Assembly (NCBI RefSeq): GCF_014652555.1
Contig: NZ_BMZA01000001.1
Span: 596,900-660,899 of the forward strand
Origin: Novosphingobium colocasiae
GTDB lineage: Bacteria; Pseudomonadota; Alphaproteobacteria; Sphingomonadales; Sphingomonadaceae
Reading direction: 5' to 3'
Length of the DNA stretch: 64,000 bases
Position 1 is the first letter of the stretch; every line of letters starts with the position of its first letter. This document shows positions 53,431 through 62,711 of the stretch, in pieces. Position numbers and translations under genes: made by a program. Under the pieces are notes generated by a model. The model saw only the letters and a list, made by a program, of their open reading frames with translations. It was not told the DNA's origin and did not search any database.

Positions 53431-54710
53431 TGGCCCAGCCCCGCAGTGCCCGCGTGTTCGGCGCGGTCAACATCGGCTCCTTCCGCATCTCCGCGATCAT
53501 CGCCGGGGTGACCGAGATGGGCGACATGGTGGTTCTCGGTTCCGGCCACCGCGCCAGCCAGGGCATCAAGCGCGGCTATGTCACCGACATGCGCGCGGCG
53601 ACCTATGCAGTGCGCGACGCGATTGACCGGGCCGAGAAGATGGCCAACCTGTCGGTCCAGAAAGTGTGGATCGGCTGCTCCGGCGCCGGACTCGCCAGCC
53701 AGATCGCCCAGGTCGAGGCCGAGATCGGCGGGCGGCGGATCGAGCAGGAGGATATCGACCAGTTGCTGTTTTCGGCGCGCGACGTGATCCAGCCCGATGG
53801 CCGCATGGTGCTGCACGCGCAGCCCGCCAGCTACCGGCTGGACGGCGCGCACGGGGTGGGCAACCCCAAGGGCCTCCACGCCGAGCGGCTGGGCGTCGAT
53901 ATTCACGTGATGCTGGCCGACGGCGCACCGATCCGCAATCTGACGGAAGCGGTGCAAAGCGCGCACCTCGATGTCGAGGCGGTGGTCGGCTCGCCGATTG
54001 CGGCGGCGCATGCCTGCCTGTCGCCCGAAGAGCGCGATCTGGGGGTGGCGCTGATCGAATTCGGTGCGGAAGTCACGAACGTATCCGTGTTCAGCGATGG
54101 TATGCTGCGCGAGATGATTGCGATCCCGATCGGCTCGGCCGACATCACTGACGCCGTGGCATCGGCGTTCGGCATCCGCCGCTATCAGGCCGAGCGCCTG
54201 AAGTGCGTCAGCGGTTCCGCCGTCGCCTCGCCGAACGATCACCGCGAGATGATCCCGGTCAACGCGCCGGGCGAGGAAGGGACCGGCCCGCTGGCCCGCC
54301 ACGCCGACGAGAAGAACCGCATCCCGCGTGCCGAACTGATCGGCGTCATCACCAGCCAGTTGGGCGTGCTGATGGACGAGATCAACCGCGCGCTCAAGGT
54401 CATGCGGTTCAACGGCCAGCGCGGCAAGCAGGTGGTGTTCACCGGCGGCGGCGCGGAACTGGTGGGCCTTGCCGATTATGCGCAGGCTGCTCTGGGCAAG
54501 CCGGTGCGGATCGGCCGGGTGCCGCATCTGTCCGGGCTGGCCGAAGCGCACGTGAAGCCGGGCTTCGCGACGCTGGCCGGACTGGTGCTTTATGCCGCTG
54601 CCGATCCCGTCGATATCCGCACGCTGGGTGCGGACCGGCACAAGATCGTCCGCTACGGATCGTTCGGCGTGGTCGGCCGGGTGGTCCAGGCGGTGCGGGA
54701 ATACTTCTGA
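53430..54710 (+). CDS. ftsA: cell division protein FtsA
   Basis: An actin-like ATPase, 426 residues, tethering FtsZ to the membrane. The phosphate-1 motif is GAVNIGSFRISAIIAG, the 1C subdomain lies around residues 90-165, phosphate-2 is VALIEFGAEVTNVSVF, and the adenosine motif is VVFTGGGAELVGLADYA. The C-terminal amphipathic helix (SFGVVGRVVQAVREYF) is the membrane-targeting sequence. In phosphate-1 an Asn replaces the usual Asp (VNIGS rather than LDIGS), as seen in related alphaproteobacteria. ATG overlaps the ftsQ stop. Confidence 0.95.
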   Translation: MAQPRSARVFGAVNIGSFRISAIIAGVTEMGDMVVLGSGHRASQGIKRGYVTDMRAATYAVRDAIDRAEKMANLSVQKVWIGCSGAGLASQIAQVEAEIGGRRIEQEDIDQLLFSARDVIQPDGRMVLHAQPASYRLDGAHGVGNPKGLHAERLGVDIHVMLADGAPIRNLTEAVQSAHLDVEAVVGSPIAAAHACLSPEERDLGVALIEFGAEVTNVSVFSDGMLREMIAIPIGSADITDAVASAFGIRRYQAERLKCVSGSAVASPNDHREMIPVNAPGEEGTGPLARHADEKNRIPRAELIGVITSQLGVLMDEINRALKVMRFNGQRGKQVVFTGGGAELVGLADYAQAALGKPVRIGRVPHLSGLAEAHVKPGFATLAGLVLYAAADPVDIRTLGADRHKIVRYGSFGVVGRVVQAVREYF

Positions 54711-54925
54711 AGATGCCGCGCCGTGCCGTCGTGCGAAACGATTGCATGCCGCGAACCCGGCCGCGCACCGGGGGGGCGGCGATCCGGCGGCATTTTCCGT
54801 CGTGCGCAGTACACGGGCTGTGGACAAGGGGGTGACATCCTTTGCGTCGATGACGCCAAGCGTGCAAACATCGCCGATCATTGTTGGGACAAATTCTTGC
54901 GGCACGAGCCTGCCAGGAGAGCGAA

Positions 54926-56431
54926 ATGAGCATTAACATCGGACCGCCGGCGATAGAGGAGCTTCGTCCGCGCATTGTCGTCATCGGTGTGGGCGGTGCC
55001 GGCGGTAACGCCATCGCGAACATGATCCACGCGGCGATCGAAGGTGTCGATTTCGTCGTCGCCAATACCGATGCGCAGGCGCTCAACAATGCGATCGCCG
55101 AAACCCGCGTGCAGCTCGGCCCCGAAATCACCCGCGGCCTTGGTGCCGGTGCCCGCCCCGAAGTGGGCCGCGCCGCCGCCGAAGAAACGCTCGACGAGAT
55201 CGACCGCCTGCTGGACGGCGTCCACATGTGCTTCATCGCCGCCGGCATGGGCGGCGGCACCGGCACCGGCGCTGCCCCAATCATCGCGCAGGCCGCGCGC
55301 GACAAGGGCGTGCTGACGGTGGGCGTCGTGTCCAAGCCCTTCATGTTCGAAGGCACGCGCCGCATGCGCGCCGCCGAAGCGGGCATCGAGGAGCTGCAGA
55401 AGCACGTCGATACGCTGATCGTCATTCCCAACCAGAACCTGTTTCTGGTGGCGAAGGCCGAAACCACTTTCAAGGAAGCGTTCCAGCTTGCCGACGAAGT
55501 GCTGCAGCAGGGCGTGCGCTCGATCACTGACCTGATGATCATGCCCGGCCTCATCAACCTCGACTTCGCCGACGTGCGCTCGGTCATGGGCGAAATGGGC
55601 AAGGCGATGATGGGCACCGGCGAAGGCGAAGGCCCGAACCGTGCGCTCGAAGCGGCCGAACGCGCCATCGCCAACCCGCTGCTCGATGGCGTGTCGATGC
55701 AGGGTGCCAAGGGGGTCATCATCTCGATCATCGGCGGCGACGATATGAAACTGCTCGAAGTTGATGAAGCGGCCAACCACATCCGCGAACTGGTCGATCC
55801 GGACGCCAACATCATCTGGGGCTCGGCTTTCAATCCCGATCTCCAGGGCAAGATCCGCGTTTCGGTAGTCGCCACCGGCATCGAACAGTCCGAGGAAATG
55901 GCGGCGCAGGCTGCCCGGCCCACCGCGTTCGGCGCGGGCCGTGGCCCGGTCCGCCCGGCGATGGCCCCGGCTGCCGCCCCGGTCGAGGCTCCGGTCGCGC
56001 AGTATGCGCCGCCGCCGGAACCGGCACCGGTTGCCGCCCCGCAGGAAGATGCCTTCGAACTCGGCTCAGGCCTGGAAATGTCCGGGGTTGAGGATGACGA
56101 CGCGGACGACGGCGTGCCCGCCGGCTACGCCAGCCTGACCGGGCTGCGCCGGCCGCAGGGAGAGCCGCTGGAACTTCAGGCTCCGATCCAGCCCGAACCG
56201 GCTCCGCAGCCGTATGGCCGCGTCCAGGACGAGCTGCGCTTCGAACCCGATGCCCCCCCGGCGGTTGCGCCGCCGCGCCCGGCTCCGGGCGGCAGCACGC
56301 TGTTCGAACGGATGACCAGTCTGTCGCGGACCAAGCCGGCCACGGCCGATCAGGCCCCGGCGGAAGAAGGCGACGCCGATAGCGGTTCGCTCAGCATCCC
56401 GCGCTTCCTCGGGCGGCAGAACAACCAGTAG
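54926..56431 (+). CDS. ftsZ: cell division protein FtsZ
   Basis: The tubulin-like GTPase that forms the Z ring, 501 residues. The GTP-binding signature is [17 protein letters not shown], with [10 protein letters not shown] earlier and the T7 synergy loop [11 protein letters not shown]. After residue ~320 comes a long Pro/Ala/Glu-rich linker (~150 residues), typical of alphaproteobacteria, and a C-terminal conserved peptide [13 protein letters not shown] that binds FtsA. AGGAGA precedes the ATG at 54926. A 215-base leader separates it from ftsA and may hold an extra ftsZ promoter; no TTAA-N7-TTAA CtrA box was seen there. Confidence 0.97.
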   Translation: MSINIGPPAIEELRPRIVVIGVGGAGGNAIANMIHAAIEGVDFVVANTDAQALNNAIAETRVQLGPEITRGLGAGARPEVGRAAAEETLDEIDRLLDGVHMCFIAAGMGGGTGTGAAPIIAQAARDKGVLTVGVVSKPFMFEGTRRMRAAEAGIEELQKHVDTLIVIPNQNLFLVAKAETTFKEAFQLADEVLQQGVRSITDLMIMPGLINLDFADVRSVMGEMGKAMMGTGEGEGPNRALEAAERAIANPLLDGVSMQGAKGVIISIIGGDDMKLLEVDEAANHIRELVDPDANIIWGSAFNPDLQGKIRVSVVATGIEQSEEMAAQAARPTAFGAGRGPVRPAMAPAAAPVEAPVAQYAPPPEPAPVAAPQEDAFELGSGLEMSGVEDDDADDGVPAGYASLTGLRRPQGEPLELQAPIQPEPAPQPYGRVQDELRFEPDAPPAVAPPRPAPGGSTLFERMTSLSRTKPATADQAPAEEGDADSGSLSIPRFLGRQNNQ

Positions 56432-56615
56432 GCAGATCGGCCTCGGCGCTGCTCCTCCCGGTGGCCGGGCGGGGCGGCGCTGAGGCAATCTGGCGTTCAT
56501 CACGGCTATGTCAGGGGGCAGGCGCGAGGGATTGGCCTGCTCCCGCTTCCTTGCGGGCGGCCGGGCGGTGCCCGATGCCGGCAGGGCGGATGCAGGCAGG
56601 ACGGACGGGGTAGCT

Positions 56616-58637
56616 ATGCGCGTGCGGCGAAACTCAGCAGTCATCGGAAGGCGCGCACGCCGCGCCCTTGCCCTGCGTCGGCTGGCGCTGCCGGTGTGTG
56701 CCTTGCTCGGCGCTGCCGGGGTGCATGCGCAGACCGCGCCGGTGGTGTCGCGCCCGGTGGTGCAGCCGGTGCCGGGTGCGGGCTCTGCCGCTCTTAACGC
56801 CGCGCTATCGCGTCTGGGGCGCAACCCTCGTGACAGTGCCGCGCTCCTCGATGCCGGCAATGCCGCCAGCACGATGGGCGATTTCGCGGCGGCGATCGGC
56901 TTCTACCGCCGCGCCGAACAGATCGCTCCGGGCGATCCCCAGATCAAGATCGGGCTGGCCGGCGCGCTGACCGGCAGCGGCGATCCGGTCGCCGCGATCG
57001 CGGCTTACGATGCGGCAGAGAAGGCCGGGGCGGCACCGGCGCAGATCGCGGCGGATCGCGGGCTGGCCTATGATCTCGTCGGCGATAACCTGACCGCCCA
57101 GCGCTATTACGCGCAGGCTCCGCGCGGTGGGCCGGGGGAAGCCGGGCTGCGCCTGCGGCTGGCGCTGAGCCAGGCGATCGGCGGCGATGCTTCTGCCTCG
57201 GAACTGACGCTGATGCCGTTGATGCGCCAGCAGGACAAGCCGGCCTGGCGCACCCGCGCCTTTGCGCTGGCGATCGGCGGCGACGTGCCGCAGGCGACCC
57301 AGGTGGTGGAAACGATCCTGCCCGGCGAGCTGGCGGAGCGGATCGTCCCTTATCTGCGCTATATGCCGCGCCTGACCCGCGCGCAGCAAGCGGCGGCGGC
57401 CAACCTCGGCAAGTTCCCGCGTGCCGCCGAAGTGGGCATCGACGATACCCGGATCGCGGCGATCACGCCGGCGGGCGGCTTCCCCCGCCACATGGCGGCG
57501 GCTGCCGCCGGGCTGGTGCCCAAGGGCGAACCGCTGGGGTCTGGCGGTTCGAAGAAAGCCTCGGCCCGGACGGCGAAGGCCGCGCGCCAGGCGCGGGCGG
57601 ACAGTGCAGCGGCGGCGACGAAGCGCGGCGAACTGTCCGCCGTGGCCGATGCGAGCGCCCGCACCGCCCCACCGCCGATCAAGCCCGCTACCGCGACCAC
57701 CGCGCCCGAGCCGGTCACCCTGGCCGCGAACGGCGAACTGCCGCCGGTCAATCGCCGGGTAGAACTGCCGCCCGCGACCGCGTTGACCGCCGCAGCGCCT
57801 GCCCCGTCACCCGCACCTGTCGCCGCCAAGCCCGCATCTGTGGAACTGCCGCGCGTCGCCGTGGCAACGCCGCCAGCGCGCAAGGCAGGGCCGGGCTTCG
57901 ATCTCGCCCGTCTGCCGCAATCGCGCGCTTCCGCAGAGGCGGTTACGTCCGCCCCGGCCCCGGCCGCGCTGACGCCTGCCGCACCGCCACCGGCTGTCGC
58001 AACGACACCCGCGCCAGTTGCCGCTGCACCGGTAGAACTGCCGCCTGCCGCCGCGCCCGCCGCAGTGCCACCGGCCGTTTCAAACCCCGCTCCCCCTGCT
58101 CTTGCGGCCAGCACGCCTCCGGCCTCGCCCGCTCCGGCGACGCCTGCCCCGCCTGCCCCCGCTCCGGCAGTTGCGCAACCGGCGGCGCGTGCGCCGCAAC
58201 CGCCAAGCCTTGCCGATATCTTCGCCGATCTCGACAAGCCCACGCTCAAGGCCGGGCCGGTGTCCGGGGCGGTCGATATCTCGCGGATCAGCCCGGCGCG
58301 GCCCGTCGTGAAGCCGGAACCCAAGCCGGAAGTGAAAAAGCCCGCACCGCCGGCGCATCCCAGTCGCATCTGGGTGCAGGTGGGCGTGGGGCGCGACAAG
58401 TCGGCGATCGCCTATGACTGGCGGCGGATGTCGCGGCAGGCGTCGGCGCTGTTCAAGGGCAAGGGGCCGTTCCTGTCGGATTACGGGCAGACCAACCGCA
58501 TTCTTGCCGGGCCATTCGCCACCGAAAAGGCGGCCGAAACTTTCCTGACGCAGGCGCGCAAGGCGGATATCGGCGATGGCGCGCATGTCTGGATCAGCCC
58601 CGCCGGGCAAGTCGTCGACCAGCTTGGCGACGACTGA
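56616..58637 (+). CDS. SPOR-domain protein with TPR-like N-terminal region
   Basis: A 673-residue exported protein. A twin-Arg-rich N-terminus and hydrophobic stretch (LALPVCALLGAAGVHA) form a signal sequence; residues ~50-250 are TPR-like helical repeats (DSAALLDAGNAASTMGDFAA, GDPVAAIAAYDAAEKAG); residues ~320-560 are a Pro/Ala/Val low-complexity linker; the C-terminal ~75 residues are a SPOR domain (PSRIWVQVGVGRDKS ... ILAGPFATEKAAETFLTQAR). SPOR domains bind denuded septal glycan, which fits the position after ftsZ. The ATG at 56616 is chosen because the signal peptide begins there. Confidence 0.85.
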   Translation: MRVRRNSAVIGRRARRALALRRLALPVCALLGAAGVHAQTAPVVSRPVVQPVPGAGSAALNAALSRLGRNPRDSAALLDAGNAASTMGDFAAAIGFYRRAEQIAPGDPQIKIGLAGALTGSGDPVAAIAAYDAAEKAGAAPAQIAADRGLAYDLVGDNLTAQRYYAQAPRGGPGEAGLRLRLALSQAIGGDASASELTLMPLMRQQDKPAWRTRAFALAIGGDVPQATQVVETILPGELAERIVPYLRYMPRLTRAQQAAAANLGKFPRAAEVGIDDTRIAAITPAGGFPRHMAAAAAGLVPKGEPLGSGGSKKASARTAKAARQARADSAAAATKRGELSAVADASARTAPPPIKPATATTAPEPVTLAANGELPPVNRRVELPPATALTAAAPAPSPAPVAAKPASVELPRVAVATPPARKAGPGFDLARLPQSRASAEAVTSAPAPAALTPAAPPPAVATTPAPVAAAPVELPPAAAPAAVPPAVSNPAPPALAASTPPASPAPATPAPPAPAPAVAQPAARAPQPPSLADIFADLDKPTLKAGPVSGAVDISRISPARPVVKPEPKPEVKKPAPPAHPSRIWVQVGVGRDKSAIAYDWRRMSRQASALFKGKGPFLSDYGQTNRILAGPFATEKAAETFLTQARKADIGDGAHVWISPAGQVVDQLGDD

Positions 58638-58809
58638 GAGCCTGCGTGCCGGCCCCGCGGGCACCCCGAATTAACCTGCGGTTATCTTTATCCACACGCT
58701 GTGAACAGGGTTGTGAAGTTTTGCGCAGCCGATTCCCGCGTCCGGATTGTGCCCGACAGCCTGACCGACGATCCACGGTGAACCCGTTGAGAGAAAGCCT
58801 GTTCGACAC

Positions 58810-59319
58810 ATGAAGACGGTTGAGGACACCATCGACCACGACGACGACGACGCCGCTCCGGTGGAAATGCTCGCTTCGCTGTTCGAAGCGCGCGACTGGC
58901 CCTATGAATTCAACGGCGATGCCGAGATTTCGGCCGAAGTGAAGGGGGCCTGGGCGACATACCAGTTCCAGGCGATCTGGCGTCCCGAAGATTGCGTCCT
59001 GCAACTGCTGTGCCTGCCCGACATCCGCGTGTCGGATGCCAAGCGCGCCGCCGTTCATGAGGCGCTGGCGCTGATTAACGAGCAGCTCTGGCTCGGCCAC
59101 TTCGACATGTGGTCCAACGGTTCGGTGATCCTGTTCCGCCACGGCCTGATGCTGGGCGAGGACGGGCTGCTGGGTCCGGCGCGCGCGCAGATGGTGGTCG
59201 AAGCCGCGATCGAGGAGTGCGATCGCTTCTACCCGGTGTTCCAGTTCATCCTGTGGGGTGACAAGACCCCGGCCGAAGCGCTGGCCGCCGCGATGGTGGA
59301 TGCCGCCGGCGAGGCCTGA
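58810..59319 (+). CDS. YbjN domain-containing protein
   Basis: A 169-residue YbjN/DUF1790 family protein. Conserved pattern: EMLASLFEARDWPYEFNGDA, AEVKGAWATYQFQAIWR, LLCLPDIRVSDAKRAAV, LALINEQLWLGHFDMW and VVEAAIEECDRFYPVFQFIL. YbjN proteins are small type III secretion chaperone-like folds implicated in stress and motility phenotypes, with no fixed biochemical role. The N-terminus is acidic (HDDDDAAP). It lies 53-68 bases upstream of proC and may be co-transcribed. Confidence 0.88.
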   Translation: MKTVEDTIDHDDDDAAPVEMLASLFEARDWPYEFNGDAEISAEVKGAWATYQFQAIWRPEDCVLQLLCLPDIRVSDAKRAAVHEALALINEQLWLGHFDMWSNGSVILFRHGLMLGEDGLLGPARAQMVVEAAIEECDRFYPVFQFILWGDKTPAEALAAAMVDAAGEA

Positions 59320-59386
59320 GCGCCCCCTTGGCACCGGAGCGCGGCCAGCCTAAGGGGCTGCACCTCATCGCGTGAAGGACCCTGCC

Positions 59387-60193
59387 ATGGACCGGTTTCA
59401 AAACATTCTTCTGGTCGGCTGCGGCAATATGGCGGGGGCCATGCTGACCGGATGGCTGGCGGGCGGTATCCCGGCATCGCGGTTCACCGTGGTCGATCCC
59501 TTCCGCGCCGAAGTGCCCGACGGCGTGCGGCTGCTGCGCGACATGCCCGATGGCCGGTTCGACGCGATCCTGCTGGGGGTCAAGCCGCAGGGGCTCGACG
59601 ATGTGGTGGCCACGCTGGCACCGCTGGCCACGCGCGAAACGGTGCTGTTTTCCATCCTGGCAGGCGTCGAGTTCGACAGCCTTGCCGCGCGCTTCCCCGA
59701 AGCCGGTGCACTGGTGCGGATCATGCCCAACCTGGCGGCGGCCATCGGCAAATCGCCGATCGCGCTTGACGCGCGCGGGCTGGACGAGCTGGGCCGGTCG
59801 GCGGTGACCGCGCTGATGGCCCCGCTGGGCACGCCCGAATGGCTGGCGGACGAGAGCCTGTTCGATGCCGTCACCGCGCTGGCGGGCTGTGGCCCCGCCT
59901 TCGTCTATCGCTTCATCGATTCGCTGAGCGCGGGGGCGGAGGCGCTCGGGCTTGAGGCCGGGCAGGCGCGGCGGCTGGCGCTGGCGATGGTCGAAGGATC
60001 GGCGCAGCTCGCCTCCGCCTCGCCTCATTCGCCCGGCGCGCTGGCGGACATGGTGGCCAGCCCCGGCGGATCGACCCGTGCGGGGATGAATGTCCTTGAT
60101 GCCGACGCCGCGCTGGCAACGGTGGTGCTGGCGGCGATGACCGCATCGCGCGATCGCAACGCCGAAATGGCGGCCGAAGCGCGCAAGGCATGA
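59387..60193 (+). CDS. proC: pyrroline-5-carboxylate reductase
   Basis: A 268-residue NAD(P)H-dependent reductase completing proline synthesis. The Rossmann loop is ILLVGCGNMAGAMLTGW, followed by LLGVKPQGLDDVVA, ALVRIMPNLAAAIGKSP, VTALAGCGPAFVYRFIDSL and the C-terminal signature VASPGGSTRAGMNVLD. The ATG at 59387 has GAAGGA 7 bases upstream, better than a GTG five codons earlier. proB, the first enzyme of the pathway, begins at the right end of the window, about 3.6 kb away. Confidence 0.95.
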   Translation: MDRFQNILLVGCGNMAGAMLTGWLAGGIPASRFTVVDPFRAEVPDGVRLLRDMPDGRFDAILLGVKPQGLDDVVATLAPLATRETVLFSILAGVEFDSLAARFPEAGALVRIMPNLAAAIGKSPIALDARGLDELGRSAVTALMAPLGTPEWLADESLFDAVTALAGCGPAFVYRFIDSLSAGAEALGLEAGQARRLALAMVEGSAQLASASPHSPGALADMVASPGGSTRAGMNVLDADAALATVVLAAMTASRDRNAEMAAEARKA

Positions 60194-60329
60194 TGCCGCG
60201 ACAGCTTTTCACATTTTGACACAAATGGCCATTTCCGGTTTTTCTTGAAAACCGGGGCCGTCGCGCCGATATTCCTCATCAACCGCCAGTGCGCATTGTG
60301 CGTCACGGCGGGTAGTTAGGGAGTTTTAA

Positions 60330-61070
60330 ATGGCGAACTGGAACGACCCCCAGCCTGGATCGGGCTTCGGTGCGTCCCCGAGCCTGGACGGCCGCACCGC
60401 CGGTCGCGCAGCCTATGACATGGGCCTGCGCCGGCATATGCTGTCTATTTACAACTACATGGCGTCCGGTGTCCTGCTTTCCGGCGTGGTCGCGCTGCTG
60501 TTCGCAACCTCCGGGTTCGCGGCGCAGGTGCTGACGACGCCGCTGCGCTGGGTCATCATCCTTGCTCCGTTGGGCTTCGTCCTGGCGATGAACTTCGGTG
60601 TCAATCGCATGAAGACCTCGACCCTCCAGATGCTCTACTGGGGCTTCTGTACGGTCATGGGCCTGTCGATGTCGTCGCTGTTCCTGGTGTTCACCGGCGC
60701 TTCGATCGCGACCACCTTCTTCGCCACGGCGGCCGCCTTCGCGGGGCTCAGCCTCTATGGCTACACCACGAAGAAGGACCTGTCGGGCTTCGGCACGTTC
60801 CTGATCATGGGTCTGGTCGGCATCCTCGTCGCATCGCTGTTCAACCTGTTCTTTGCCTCGTCGGCGCTGCAACTGGTGATCTCGGTGCTCGGCGTGCTGA
60901 TCTTCGCGGGCCTCACCGCCTATGACACCCAGATGCTCAAGAATCAGTACTATCAGCTTCGCGGCACCGATTTCGTCGGCAAGGCCGTGGTGCTGGGCGC
61001 GCTCAGCCTTTACCTGGACTTCATCAACATGTTCCAGTTCCTGCTGAGCTTCCTGGGCGACCGTCGCTGA
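60330..61070 (+). CDS. Bax inhibitor-1 / YccA family membrane protein
   Basis: A 246-residue TMBIM-family protein with seven hydrophobic segments. After a soluble N-terminus (~40 residues, MANWNDPQPGSG) comes NYMASGVLLSGVVALLFA, and the family signature FAGLTAYDTQMLKNQYYQL with conserved Asp residues near the C-terminus (also YLDFINMFQFLL). Bacterial members can act as pH-sensitive calcium leak channels and interact with FtsH in E. coli. It is monocistronic and followed by two hairpins. Confidence 0.92.
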   Translation: MANWNDPQPGSGFGASPSLDGRTAGRAAYDMGLRRHMLSIYNYMASGVLLSGVVALLFATSGFAAQVLTTPLRWVIILAPLGFVLAMNFGVNRMKTSTLQMLYWGFCTVMGLSMSSLFLVFTGASIATTFFATAAAFAGLSLYGYTTKKDLSGFGTFLIMGLVGILVASLFNLFFASSALQLVISVLGVLIFAGLTAYDTQMLKNQYYQLRGTDFVGKAVVLGALSLYLDFINMFQFLLSFLGDRR

Positions 61071-61082
61071 CGATCTATCCCT

Positions 61083-61115
61083 GATCCGGTTCGTCGCATT
61101 TGCCCGAACCGGATC
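61083..61115 (+). terminator. hairpin downstream of the BI-1 gene
   Basis: Perfect 11-base stem GATCCGGTTCG (61083-61093) / CGAACCGGATC (61105-61115) with an 11-base loop, 12 bases after the stop codon. The following ATATTCT is only weakly T-rich, so termination may be inefficient. Confidence 0.5.
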
Positions 61116-61145
61116 ATATTCTGTAAAGATTCAACGTATTATCCT

Positions 61146-61182
61146 GCCCGGCGCGATGTTTGTCGCGCCGGGCTTTCGCTTT
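61146..61182 (+). terminator. second hairpin with T-rich tail
   Basis: Perfect 11-base stem GCCCGGCGCGA (61146-61156) / TCGCGCCGGGC (61163-61173), 6-base loop, then TTTCGCTTT. Together with the hairpin at 61083 it isolates the BI-1 gene from the lipoprotein gene. Confidence 0.6.
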
Positions 61183-61244
61183 GGGGCGGCTTGAGGTTAA
61201 GATGCCTGCCGATGCGGGCCATGGTTCGGGTGGAGTGTGCAGAA

Positions 61245-61961
61245 GTGACGTTCGAGACAGACAAGCAACAGGGTGGCCGGGGCTGGCTGTTCCGGCTGGC
61301 TGCCGGTGCCGCGCTGGGGACGATGGCGCTTCTGGCCGGGTGCGCCACGCCCCCGCCGCCGCCCCCGCCGCCGCCGGTGGTGGTGATCCCGCCGCTGCCG
61401 CAGCCGCCGCTTGGCGCGCCCGATACGCTCACCATTCCGCCGATCGATGCCAACGGCCAGCGCCACACCGTCAACACCGGCATTTCCTCGACCCAGACCA
61501 TCTGGAACCTGCGCTCGGCCTATAACGTCGCCGCGCTCAATTGCCTCAAGCCCGAACAGGCACCGATCCTGGCCGGCTACAAGCGGTTCCTGACGATGTA
61601 TGACAAGGCCCTGGACAACGCCAATATGGAGATCGATCGCAGCTTCCAGACCCAGCTTTCCGTGCGGGACGCGGCGCGGGCGCGCGAAACCTACCAGACG
61701 CAGGTCTACAATTTCTTCGCCCTGCCGCCCGTCACCCCCGCGTTCTGCGAAGCGGCGATGGAGGTCAGCGCCGATCTGCAGGCCGTCGCCCCCGAAGGAT
61801 TCGAGGCCTATTCCTATGCCGGGCTGGCCAAGCTGGAAGCGCCGTTCAAGGCCTTCTATGACAGCTATGCCCAGTACATGGCCGATCTGGCGGCGTGGGA
61901 AGCGCGCTATGGCGGGCGGATCGTCGTGATCGGCCAGTCCAACCCTACGAGCAGCCGGTAA
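61245..61961 (+). CDS. proline-rich hypothetical lipoprotein
   Basis: A ~238-residue predicted lipoprotein. After a short basic N-terminus the hydrophobic stretch LAAGAALGTMALLAGC ends in a lipobox, followed by a run of about ten prolines, then a helical domain (TIWNLRSAYNVAALNCLKPE, ILAGYKRFLTMYDKALDNAN). The polyproline stretch could span part of the periplasm. The GTG at 61245 is preferred for its GGAG spacing; in-frame ATGs at 61212 and 61221 are alternatives. No family name can be given; similar proteins appear in sphingomonads. Confidence 0.7.
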   Translation: MTFETDKQQGGRGWLFRLAAGAALGTMALLAGCATPPPPPPPPPVVVIPPLPQPPLGAPDTLTIPPIDANGQRHTVNTGISSTQTIWNLRSAYNVAALNCLKPEQAPILAGYKRFLTMYDKALDNANMEIDRSFQTQLSVRDAARARETYQTQVYNFFALPPVTPAFCEAAMEVSADLQAVAPEGFEAYSYAGLAKLEAPFKAFYDSYAQYMADLAAWEARYGGRIVVIGQSNPTSSR

Positions 61962-62096
61962 GGCCGACAGGCCCGGCGCGGCCCGAATTTGACGGACGCG
62001 CGGATTTTTGCTCTTTCAAGCGCGAGGCCACTTCGCTAAGGGGCTGCCTCGCAGCGAGGTTGCCGAAAGGTACCTCGCCTGCGCGATTGCTGGAAC

Positions 62097-62172
<76 letters not shown>

Positions 62173-62202
62173 GCAATCCGCGCGGGCGCTTTGAGAAACG
62201 CC

Positions 62203-62406
62203 CTATTCCTCGACCAGATCCAGCCAGGCGATCACGTCATTGTCGGTGGCGATGAACAGGCCGTCCTGCACGTCTTCGCTCTGCCGCGCCGCCAGCGCCA
62301 TGGCTTCGGACAGCGGCCCGTATAACAGCGTCGTCGCCGCGCCGCCTTCTGCTCCGCCATCGAGGTGATAGAGCCGTACCGTCGCTTCGCCATAGGTCGT
62401 GCGCAT
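62203..62406 (-). CDS. conserved hypothetical small protein
   Basis: A 67-residue protein ([18 protein letters not shown] ... [12 protein letters not shown]) with an alternating strand-helix-strand appearance and an acidic C-terminus. Its ATG overlaps the stop of the DUF4169 gene by four bases, so it is translationally coupled to it. I recognise no domain; the coupling argues that it is a real gene and not a chance frame. Confidence 0.65.
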   Translation of the reverse strand: MRTTYGEATVRLYHLDGGAEGGAATTLLYGPLSEAMALAARQSEDVQDGLFIATDNDVIAWLDLVEE

Positions 62407-62585
62407 CAGTCGGTCTCGCGTTTCGCGCCGTCGAGCAGGCGATCGGTGCGCGCCGCTTCACCGGCTGCCAGGGCACGCTGCGCTTTGGTGACGCTGTGTT
62501 TCGCGCGGTTGGTTGCGGCTGCATCGGCCGCATCCTTGCGCTGTTTGGACTTGCGCGCCTGACGCAGGTTGATGATTTCGGCCAT
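62406..62585 (-). CDS. DUF4169 family protein
   Basis: A 59-residue, highly charged helical protein beginning MAEIINLRQARKSKQRKDAA, the hallmark of DUF4169, with a lysine/arginine/alanine-rich coiled helix and an acidic end. Function is unknown. The ATG at 62583-62585 is chosen because the conserved MAEIINLRQARK is the family's N-terminus. It forms a two-gene operon with the following small ORF and lies between tRNA-Ala and obgE. Confidence 0.8.
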   Translation of the reverse strand: MAEIINLRQARKSKQRKDAADAAATNRAKHSVTKAQRALAAGEAARTDRLLDGAKRETD

Positions 62586-62711
62586 GGCGGCAATCATGCG
62601 CGATTTTCGCGGAACTTGCAAAATCGGTCCAGCGGGCCTAGTGGCGCGCGCTTGCTTTGCCTGGATTTAGCCCGGCCTCGACAAGCATCGCCATTCACCG
62701 GATAAAACCCC